From the NCBI GenBank assembly GCA_027621175.1, contig JAQCCM010000009.1, forward strand, positions 1 to 54,639: 54,639 bases of DNA. Direction: 5' to 3'. Origin of the DNA: Bacteroidota bacterium. Its GTDB lineage: Bacteria; Bacteroidota; Bacteroidia; Flavobacteriales; Flavobacteriaceae. The notes beneath the pieces are model-generated. The model worked only from the letters and a program-made list of their open reading frames with translations, made no database searches and was not told the DNA's origin. Shown in pieces: positions 36,782 through 44,452 of the stretch (position 1 is its first letter; the number at the start of each line of letters is the position of its first letter). The position numbers were made by a program, and so were the translations under genes.

Positions 36782-37813
36782 ATGGATTTTAACAACACCC
36801 CACATAGAAGAAAAAACATCCTCACAGGCGAATGGGTACTGGTATCTCCACACCGCACCAAACGCCCATGGCAAGGAAAAAAACACAAGCCTCAAGAAGT
36901 GGAACGCTTGACATACGATCCCAACTGCTACTTGTGCCCTGGAAACGAACGGGCAGGTGGTGCCAAAAACCCCAATTATACAGGCACCTATAGCTTCACC
37001 AACGACTTTGCTGCGCTTCTACAAAGCAAAGACGAAAAACTTCAGCAAGGGCTCTTCGAAGCCGAATCTGAATCTGGAATATGTAAAGTTATTTGTTATG
37101 CTCCTAATCATGCATTAACACTTCCCCTAATGGAAGTCGATGCCATTGTAAATGTTATCAAACTATGGCAGACTGAATATGAAGCATTGGGGAGTCGTTC
37201 AGATATCAATCACGTGCAGATTTTTGAAAACAAAGGCGCAATTATGGGTTGTTCAAATCCACACCCGCACGGGCAAATTTGGGCGCAACGCTCTATTCCG
37301 CAAGAGGTACAAAAAAAGGTTGTACATCAAAAAAAATACTGGGATAAAAACGGTAAAAGTTTACTTGGAGATTATATCAAACAAGAGCTTGATGCTAAGG
37401 AACGTATTGTCTCAGAAAATGAATCTTTTGTCGCATTAGTACCCTATTGGGCGGTTTGGCCTTTTGAAACGATGATAGTACCCAAAAGACATGTTACGTC
37501 TATTTTGGAATTAACAGAACAGGAAGTCGCCGATTATGCTTCCATTTTAAAGGAACTTACCATTAAATATGACAATCTTTTTGAAACGTCATTTCCCTAT
37601 TCTGCGGGAATTCATCAGTCCCCAACAAATGGCCAAGACAACAAGCATTGGCATATGCATATGTCGTTTTATCCACCGCTATTGCGTTCTGCAGAAGTGA
37701 AAAAATTTATGGTGGGCTATGAAATGTTTGCCAATCCGCAACGAGATATTACGGCTGAGCAAGCAGCTATAAGGCTTGGAGATTGCCATACAAATCATTA
37801 TCTTTCGAAATAA
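36782..37813 (+). CDS. galT: Galactose-1-phosphate uridylyltransferase
   Basis: 343 residues. The zinc-site motif CYLCPGNERAGG is near residue 41 and the active-site HPHGQIWA, containing the histidine that carries the UMP intermediate, is near residue 162. The C-terminal KHWHMHMSFYPPLLRS is also typical. It transfers UMP from UDP-glucose to galactose-1-phosphate, yielding UDP-galactose and glucose-1-phosphate. The coding sequence begins directly after the galK stop codon with no gap. A GalE epimerase is not in the window. Confidence 0.95.
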   Translation: MDFNNTPHRRKNILTGEWVLVSPHRTKRPWQGKKHKPQEVERLTYDPNCYLCPGNERAGGAKNPNYTGTYSFTNDFAALLQSKDEKLQQGLFEAESESGICKVICYAPNHALTLPLMEVDAIVNVIKLWQTEYEALGSRSDINHVQIFENKGAIMGCSNPHPHGQIWAQRSIPQEVQKKVVHQKKYWDKNGKSLLGDYIKQELDAKERIVSENESFVALVPYWAVWPFETMIVPKRHVTSILELTEQEVADYASILKELTIKYDNLFETSFPYSAGIHQSPTNGQDNKHWHMHMSFYPPLLRSAEVKKFMVGYEMFANPQRDITAEQAAIRLGDCHTNHYLSK

Positions 37814-37825
37814 ATCTGTTGCAAG

Positions 37826-38947
37826 ATGCAAATACGCTTAGCTGCTTTTTTAATTTGTTCACTCCTTTTTGTAAACTGTTCTCAAAAGCCAAAAAAAGAG
37901 GTGACGGAAACAACATCTGACGATCATGTTAGTGCAGGGCATAGTTGTACCCCTACCAATACAAGATTTAGTACCCCGTCCAACACGATAAAACAAACGG
38001 AAAATATTTCAACAAAGGGAATGGTAATGATTCCAGGTGGCGCATTTAATATGGGTGCCGATGATGATCAAGCTTGGCGCGACGAATATCCAAAACACAA
38101 AGTAACCGTAGATTCTTTTTGGATGGATATGCACGAGGTTACCAATGCACAGTTTGCTGCTTTTGTAGAAGAAACTGGGTATATTACAATTGCCGAAAAG
38201 ACTATTGATTGGGAAGAATTAAAAAAAGAGCTTCCCCCTGGAACACCAAAACCTGATGACAGCCAGCTTGCGCCCGCATCGCTTGTTTTTGTTGCAACAG
38301 ACAGACCCGTTCCATTAAGAGATGTAAGTCAGTGGTGGCGATGGAAACAAGGTGCCAATTGGCGTCAGCCAGAAGGGGAAGGGAGTACCATTGTCGGAAA
38401 AGAAAATCACCCCGTAGTACATGTAAGTTGGCACGATGCCGTTGCCTATTGCAAATGGGCAGGAAAACGATTGCCTACAGAAGCGGAATGGGAGTTTGCT
38501 AGTAGAGGCGGATTGATTGACAATATATATGCTTGGGGAAATGAAAATCTTAATGAAGGATTACCAAAAGCGAATACTTGGGAAGGTAATTTTCCATATC
38601 AAAACAAACTTCGTGACGGCTATTATTTAAGTGCGCCTGTTATGAGTTTTCAACCAAACGGCTATGGATTATATGATATGTCTGGAAACGTTTGGGAATG
38701 GTGTTCAGATTGGTATCACGAAGAATACTATAAAACGCTAGACAACAAAACAACTACAAATCCTAAAGGCCCTGAAACAAGTTACGACTCCAACGAACCG
38801 TATGCTAAAAAACGCGTAAGCAGAGGTGGTAGTTTTTTGTGCCATGACAGTTATTGTAGCGGATATAGAAATGCGATGCGTATGAAAACTACTCCTGACA
38901 CAGGAAGTATTCACACAGGATTTAGGGCAGTTTTAGATGTAGATTAG
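37826..38947 (+). CDS. Formylglycine-generating enzyme (sulfatase-modifying factor), lipoprotein
   Basis: 373 residues. A lipoprotein signal (LLFVNC, Cys18) is followed by a linker and the FGE-sulfatase domain: MVMIPGGAFNMGADD, DSFWMDMHEVTNAQF, HPVVHVSWHDAVAYCKWAGKRLPTEAEWE, GLYDMSGNVWEW, and RGGSFLCHDSYCSGYR with the copper-binding catalytic pair Cys339 and Cys344. Both cysteines are present, so this should be a true FGE and not one of the many non-catalytic relatives. It would oxidise the CxPxR cysteine of the three S1 sulfatases in this window to formylglycine. The N-terminal linker carries C41-T-P-T-N-T-R, similar to its substrate motif but with two extra residues. It lies 12 bases after galT. 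Confidence 0.9.
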   Translation: MQIRLAAFLICSLLFVNCSQKPKKEVTETTSDDHVSAGHSCTPTNTRFSTPSNTIKQTENISTKGMVMIPGGAFNMGADDDQAWRDEYPKHKVTVDSFWMDMHEVTNAQFAAFVEETGYITIAEKTIDWEELKKELPPGTPKPDDSQLAPASLVFVATDRPVPLRDVSQWWRWKQGANWRQPEGEGSTIVGKENHPVVHVSWHDAVAYCKWAGKRLPTEAEWEFASRGGLIDNIYAWGNENLNEGLPKANTWEGNFPYQNKLRDGYYLSAPVMSFQPNGYGLYDMSGNVWEWCSDWYHEEYYKTLDNKTTTNPKGPETSYDSNEPYAKKRVSRGGSFLCHDSYCSGYRNAMRMKTTPDTGSIHTGFRAVLDVD

Positions 38948-38966
38948 TAACGAGATCATTTTCCAA

Positions 38967-41456
38967 ATGAAAACAAATTATTTATTTACTATAATTTTAT
39001 TTTTTGCTTTGTCAGCAGCTGCGCAAAACACGAGCAATGTAGAAATTGATCTGTCTTGTCAGAAGTTTATTGGTGATGTTTCATCATTAGACAGAACAAA
39101 ATACTTTTCAATCCACGATATAGCCAATGGTACATAAGAAACTGCTTTTCGTAACGAATATAACGTAACAGGTGGTCGCAAGTTTTGGGGGCCTTTTGGA
39201 TATGCTTACAACGAATCTTCTGATAATGCCAATGAAAGACAAGCGGGTGTTTATCCACCAGATAAAGTTGGGAATGATAATGTGAAATCCGTTGAAAAAG
39301 GGGTAGTAAGTACAAGTCATCCCAATAATGCTTTTGTTGACGGAATGGATATTGAGGCGGCAGCGAACTGGGCCGTTGAATATAAAAAAGATTACGTCAG
39401 CAATGGTGATGCAGCTGAGTTCCTTGAAGTTATGAATGAACCATTTGTTCATGCAAATGAATTCTATCCTGGTTGGAACATTGCCGAAGACAACAGAATA
39501 AAACTTCAGATGGCACAACTTTATAATGAAGTTGGGAAAAAAATCAATCAAACCCCTGCCCTGTCTAATATTAAAGTATTAGGATATTCGAGTGCATGGC
39601 CTTCTATGGAAATTAATGATTTTGAACATTGGAATGAAAACATGAAAATGTTCATGGACACTGCTGGTTCAAATATGTTTGGGTTTTCTACGCACCTTTA
39701 CGATGGAATTAATGTAACAGGGCAAGACACAAAACGATCAGGAAGTAACTCCGAGGCTATCTTGGATTTAATAGAGAATTATAGCCATATAAAATGGGGA
39801 ACCGTCAAGCCTCACGCAATTACAGAATACGGAGCAATTGAAGATGGATATGGAGATGATTACAGTGACATTGCCAGTGCACAAACAATGACCTCATTGA
39901 ATGGTATTCTATTTAATTTATTAGACAGAGAGAACCGATTGGTGAACTCCATCCCTTTCATCACAGGAAAAGCTACTTGGCATATTACAGCAGAAAATAA
40001 TTATCAACCTTATCAAGCTACCTTGTGGAAACCCAGCAATATTGGAGAACCAACTCCGGCAGGTTGGGAATATACCCCTCGAATACATTTTTATGAATTA
40101 TGGAAAGATGTAAAAGGAGAGCGCGTTTTTATAAAAAGTGATAACCCAGATGTTCAATCACATGCTTTTTTAGATGCAAGTACAAAAACATTATATATCG
40201 CTTTAAATAACTTAGATGAAAATACACAAACCGTTAATTTAGATTTTATAACTGAACTTACTGATGTTACAGAAGTCAAAACCAAATCGTTAAAAATATA
40301 TCCTCAAGAACTACCCGATATGACTATTTCTACGGCAAGTTCAATTCCAAATAGTATTGATTTAATAAAAGATGAAACAGTAGTCCTTGCATGTTCTTTT
40401 GACAGTGCAAAAAATTACACCAATCTTATTCGAACAAAATCATATTATTCCGATAGTTATCTTAAGCCCATTAACGCGAACAACATCATTTCCTATAGCT
40501 TTAACAACGTAGAAACTGGAAATGGTTTCGCATCCTTGAGAATGGCTATTGGACGAAAACACCATGTTTCAAAAAGGCCCATTGTTAAAGTGAATGGAAC
40601 TACCGTTACCGTTCCCACTAACTGGAAAGGATATGACCAATCCAACAGAGACGACTTTTTTGGAATGATCGAAATTCCTTTTGACATTTCCTTGCTTCAA
40701 AACAATAACACCATAACCTTAGAATTTCCCGATTCTGGAGGCACGGTAAGTTCATTGATACTAAATACGGAAGTATATGGTAATTTCCCAGATGCTATTG
40801 CTTTTGAGTCTGAAGATGACGTTTTTGAATCAGATACTAAAATCCCCGTCAATATTACCTACACTTCTAATGTCGATATTCCCATTGATGGAATTGAACT
40901 TGTATTATGGTCTGTTTCAAACCCATGGTCTCAAAAATGGCTGAGAACGCAAAAAAACACAAGTGTTTTACCTGCAGGAGTAAATATTACAACAACCATA
41001 GACATCATCAATTTACCCGCATCTGTTTTAAATGAAGAAGGTACTCTCATGACAGATGAAGAGTTGTTTGCAGAAAACCCAAACAACATGACGCAGGAAA
41101 CACTCATCAATTATTATTATGAAATTAGGTTATTTGTAACAGATGTAGCTGTCAATGCAGGGTTTGAACTTAGCGCAGGCAGGTATGGAACCAACTATAT
41201 TTCTATTGTCCCTGCTAGCGAGTTATCTATAGACGAAAAAAACATCATTAAATTACGTGTCTATCCTAACCCTGTGGGAAATACATTACATTTTTCAAAT
41301 ACCTTAGACAATAACACCATAACCATTTACAATCCTGCTGGCCAAAAAATAAAAGAGCATAATGCACAAAAAACTATTGAAGTTTCAGACCTAACTTCTG
41401 GAGTTTATTTTATTAAAACAAATAAAGGTGAAGTTTCTAAGTTTATAAAAAAGTAG
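38967..41456 (+). pseudogene. GH86 family enzyme with T9SS tail, interrupted by one in-frame TAA
   Basis: The frame from ATG 38967 encodes a signal peptide (ALSAAAQ) and the GH86 start (QKFIGDVSSLDRTKYFSIHD), then hits TAA at 39135-39137 (codon 57). The same frame stays open for 772 further codons without shift to a TAG at 41454. It includes acid/base Glu158 in MNEPFVHA, nucleophile Glu287 in AITEYGAI, RMAIGRKHHVSKRP, an extra beta domain (about 610-750) and a T9SS sorting domain (VYPNPVGNTL to KFIKK). A single substitution, for example from CAA, GAA or AAA, would restore it. Reinitiation at GTG 39282 would lose the signal peptide. Either a very recent nonsense mutation or a sequencing error fits. 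It is the last gene of the galK-galT-FGE operon, 19 bases after the FGE gene. Confidence 0.85.
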
Positions 41457-41525
41457 CCTCGCCAGGAATCGAACCTGGATCTAAAGTTTAGGAAACTTCT
41501 ATTCTATCCGTTGAACTACGAGGCC
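41454..41525 (-). tRNA. tRNA-Arg (anticodon CCU)
   Basis: A 72-base cloverleaf on the minus strand. Acceptor GGCCTCG pairs with CGAGGCT (one G-U at the first pair), the D arm is GTTC/GAAT, the anticodon arm GAAGT-TTCCTAA-ACTTT shows anticodon CCT, and the T arm is CCAGG-TTCGAAT-CCTGG with discriminator A. Its 5' end forms the last codons and stop of cruF on the same strand. Its 3' end shares three bases with the stop of the convergent GH86 gene. Confidence 0.92.
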
Positions 41526-42172
41526 CATTGTACAAGGCTAAAAATGCCAAAAAACAAAAACTGAATCAACACCAAATGAAATGAAAAGGCTTGATCTTTT
41601 TGTTTGACTTGCGTTTGATATACCCACTGTATAGGAAATGCCACCAAAAACCAACCTATATAGTTGGACAATGGTGCTGTGTCATTGGCAAACTCCCAAT
41701 AATCAAATTTTGGTGCTACGGGTTCTATAACCAAATCCAAAAGTACCATTAGCAAAGCACCAAAGGCAGCTGAAAGAACAGCCCGTTTAAAAAATACAGC
41801 ACCAACTGCACCTGTAATAAAAGTTAACATCACCCAATTGGCACCAATAAGCAACGGCACACCGCCTACTTTAACACCCAAATTGTCGCCATAGACATAC
41901 TGCCCAAAAATCAAACCATAATTTACACCCAAAAGTTCTACACTCATACCCACTACAAATGCCAACGAAGCAGCTAACATCACGTTTTTGTTTACGTCGG
42001 GAAGATTAACAAAAAGCAAAATAATCGTAATAAAAAGGTTGACAGGCGTGGTTTCTAAAAACAACTCTCGGTCAATAAAAAGAATCCCCAACAAACCCGT
42101 AAAATGGAATAACCAGATAAGACCAACAGAAATTTTGGCAGTATTGGTTTGTGGGATGAAAACGTTTTTCAT
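41516..42172 (-). CDS. cruF: Carotenoid biosynthesis membrane protein, CruF-like 1',2'-hydratase
   Basis: 218 residues with about seven hydrophobic segments. The central VGMSVELLGVNYGLIFGQYVYG and the later DLVIEPVAPKFDYWEF are hallmarks of the DUF422/CruF family, which adds water to the psi end of monocyclic carotenes to give a 1'-hydroxyl. In flavobacteria this is a step toward myxol- and saproxanthin-type pigments. It overlaps the upstream crtD by four bases. Its last residues W-A-S-stop are encoded by the first ten bases of the tRNA-Arg gene, so the mRNA and the tRNA 5' end overlap on the same strand. Confidence 0.82.
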   Translation of the reverse strand: MKNVFIPQTNTAKISVGLIWLFHFTGLLGILFIDRELFLETTPVNLFITIILLFVNLPDVNKNVMLAASLAFVVGMSVELLGVNYGLIFGQYVYGDNLGVKVGGVPLLIGANWVMLTFITGAVGAVFFKRAVLSAAFGALLMVLLDLVIEPVAPKFDYWEFANDTAPLSNYIGWFLVAFPIQWVYQTQVKQKDQAFSFHLVLIQFLFFGIFSLVQWAS

Positions 42173-43635
42173 GGCGTTGGTATTAAATCAGCTACAATTT
42201 TTGCCGATAACAAACATAATGGAATTCCACCTCCTGGATGCACACTTCCTCCACAAAAATAGAGGTTTGAAATATCACGAGAAAAATTGGGATGCCTCAA
42301 AAAAGCCGCCATTTTGTTGTTGGAAGATGCGCCGTATAAAGCACCTAAATAGGATTGCGTTCTAGACTCGATAATATTTGGCGTCATAATCCACTCTTCC
42401 TCAATCAGCGGCGCAATATCGGTGTTCAAAATTCGGTTTAACTTCTTTATTACCCATTGGCGTAACTCTTGTGCCAGTTCATCCCAATCTTGTCCAGTAT
42501 CATGTGGGGCATTAATCATCACAAACCAATTTTCATTGCCCGCAGGCGCATCTGCAGGTACGTCTTTTGAAGTGATATTTACATAAACTGTAGGATCCTC
42601 AAAAAGGGTTTTAGTCTTAAAAATAGCATCAAACTCTGCCTTATAATCTTCAGAAAAAAAGATGTTGTGCAAGTCCAGTTGCGGAAACGATTTTCCTATA
42701 CCCCAATAAAATATCACTGCTGAGCTTGACCGCTCTTGGGATAGAGTTTTTTCAGGTTGTTTTTGATGGGTTAATAGTTTTCTGTAAGTAGGGACTACAT
42801 CCATATTGGACACCACAATATCTGCGCGGTGCTCGGTTTCATTGACCTGAATTCCTACTGCTTTTTTATTTTCGACAATGATGTTGTCAACACCAGTACT
42901 CAAATGAAATATAACCCCTTGTCGTTTGGCGAGCTCATATAATGATGCGCTAATATCGCCCATTCCTTTTTTAGGAATGTAAGTGCCGTAATGTTGCTCC
43001 AAGTGTTGCACAAGCGTCATCATGCCAGGAGTTTGGTAAGGGTTAGAACCATTATATGTTGCAAAGCGATTATAGAATTGCACCAAATGCGGTTCTTGTA
43101 GCTGTGCTTGATTAACGCTGTTTAGCGATGTGTCTATTTCAAAGGAGAAATACTTGGCTATCCCGACTAGGGTTTCTTTTCTAAGGAAGGTTTGCCATTT
43201 GTGTAACGATCGTTCCAAAAACAAAGGTTGCGTACGGTCAAATTTTTTCTTCGCTTTTAATAAATAACGTTTCAGCGTTTTAGCAGGCACGGCAAGCTTT
43301 TCTTCCACCTCCTCAACAAAGCGATTGGTATCGCCATAGGCGGTAAGTTTTTTCCCATCTTCCCAAAAATAATTGCACGCAATCTCTTTGCGTTTGTATT
43401 GAAAAAAATCAGCGGTATTTTCGCCACAAAGTGCAAACAATTCCTCCACAAACTGGGGCATGGTAAACAAGGAAGGCCCTGCGTCAAAACGATAATCCCC
43501 TAAGCTAAACGTGGATAGCTTTCCACCTATATAATCATTGGCTTCAAAAACCTCCACGGAGTAGCCTTTTTTTGCCAACCGAATCGCTGTTGCCAGTCCG
43601 CCAACACCAGCACCAATAAGTATTGCTTTAGCCAT
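42169..43635 (-). CDS. crtD: CrtD-like FAD-dependent carotenoid 3',4'-desaturase
   Basis: 488 residues of the phytoene desaturase family. The N-terminal FAD motif AILIGAGVGGLATAIRLAKKGY, GGKLSTF and FDAGPSLFTMP are present; the C-terminal YFCGGSVHPGGGIPL is the family carotenoid-oxidoreductase signature. A second, more distant family member (crtI) is at 52292-53740. Because this copy is coupled by overlaps to a CruF-like hydratase and a CrtA-like oxygenase, the best fit is the desaturase acting on the 1'-hydroxylated end in myxol-type biosynthesis. Assignment of CrtD versus CrtI rests on neighbours and would need a tree. Confidence 0.8.
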   Translation of the reverse strand: MAKAILIGAGVGGLATAIRLAKKGYSVEVFEANDYIGGKLSTFSLGDYRFDAGPSLFTMPQFVEELFALCGENTADFFQYKRKEIACNYFWEDGKKLTAYGDTNRFVEEVEEKLAVPAKTLKRYLLKAKKKFDRTQPLFLERSLHKWQTFLRKETLVGIAKYFSFEIDTSLNSVNQAQLQEPHLVQFYNRFATYNGSNPYQTPGMMTLVQHLEQHYGTYIPKKGMGDISASLYELAKRQGVIFHLSTGVDNIIVENKKAVGIQVNETEHRADIVVSNMDVVPTYRKLLTHQKQPEKTLSQERSSSAVIFYWGIGKSFPQLDLHNIFFSEDYKAEFDAIFKTKTLFEDPTVYVNITSKDVPADAPAGNENWFVMINAPHDTGQDWDELAQELRQWVIKKLNRILNTDIAPLIEEEWIMTPNIIESRTQSYLGALYGASSNNKMAAFLRHPNFSRDISNLYFCGGSVHPGGGIPLCLLSAKIVADLIPTP

Positions 43636-44302
43636 TGTTCAAAGGTAATAGACGCACCGCAAATCGCGCAAATAAATCTTCTTTATACCAATTGCGTTTG
43701 CGTGTTTTTTTCACAATCGCTGCGTGATGCGAACTTTTATAAGCAAAGTCTTTTACTTCTTCCAAACTGTTCCACAAACTAAACGTAGCTTGTTGCACCA
43801 ATGGCCATTCGCCAACACCTTTATACCACAGCACGCCTTTGGCATTTTGTATGGCTTTGGAGGCAGCAGGAACCGCCCGCCAAAACTCCAAAAGCCTACT
43901 TGGACGTAAGGTAGCACGGGTGATAATCCCTATTTTTTCGTCATCGTGCAAGGCTCTTTTTTCAGCCACAAACGGATTTGATTTTCCCCAAAGGCCGTGA
44001 CTGTGAAGTGTATGCAGCGAAAAATGTTTTTGACTATGTGACCTCTTAGTATAGGTCTGCATTAAGGTACTTTCGGTCAAAAAAGCAGTTGCTGCTGCTT
44101 CTGACTCCCAAATGGTGAGCAATGCATACGTAGAAAAATCTGGCCAAAGACTAAAACCTTTCCCCGCGCCTGTGCCGAGGGTCTTAAAAAACTGGATGCC
44201 CTGTTGTTGTTGCAGTTGTGGAATGGCACGTTGCATTTGGGTAAACGCCCAAAATTTGTTTTTGGAATACGAAAAAAAGCTTAAAACGACCTGTTGTGCC
44301 AT
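43628..44302 (-). CDS. CrtA-like carotenoid oxygenase (predicted 2'-hydroxylase)
   Basis: 224 residues. It resembles the spheroidene monooxygenase CrtA family, with an N-terminal YSKNKFWAFTQM, FFKTLGTGAGKGFSLWPDFSTYALLTIW and a C-terminal FAYKSSHHAAIVKKTRKRNWYKEDLFARF. A flavobacterial CrtA relative has been characterised as a carotenoid 2-hydroxylase in myxol biosynthesis, which agrees with the adjacent crtD and cruF genes. It overlaps crtD by eight bases and is the first gene of a three-gene pigment operon divergent from a TonB receptor gene. Confidence 0.8.
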   Translation of the reverse strand: MAQQVVLSFFSYSKNKFWAFTQMQRAIPQLQQQQGIQFFKTLGTGAGKGFSLWPDFSTYALLTIWESEAAATAFLTESTLMQTYTKRSHSQKHFSLHTLHSHGLWGKSNPFVAEKRALHDDEKIGIITRATLRPSRLLEFWRAVPAASKAIQNAKGVLWYKGVGEWPLVQQATFSLWNSLEEVKDFAYKSSHHAAIVKKTRKRNWYKEDLFARFAVRLLPLNNG

Positions 44303-44408
44303 GTGTTAAAGATAAGGGGAATAACGATATATCCGTGTAACATTAAATTTACACTAAGGTGTTCTTGCTGTAACTATACTTTAAAGATTATTTAACGATG
44401 AGGTGTCA

Positions 44409-44436
44409 TTTGCTTTAAACGTATTCAGGTAATTTG
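44409..44436 (+). promoter_or_regulatory. Candidate promoter of the TonB receptor-phytase operon
   Basis: TTTG at 44409-44412 and TAATTTG at 44430-44436 are separated by 17 bases, near the Bacteroidota TTG/TAnnTTTG arrangement. They lie shortly upstream of the receptor ATG at 44453. Confidence 0.4.
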
Positions 44437-44452
44437 TGAAAATCTAATTAAA

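Noticed and set aside
39067-39551. Antisense frames over the broken part of the third GH86 gene
   Set aside because: They lack motifs and start signals, and the plus-strand frame is clearly GH86 on both sides of the stop.
39282-41456. Third GH86 as an intact 724-residue gene starting at GTG 39282
   Set aside because: The in-frame sequence upstream of the stop encodes a signal peptide and the conserved GH86 start, so the shorter frame is the downstream part of an interrupted gene.
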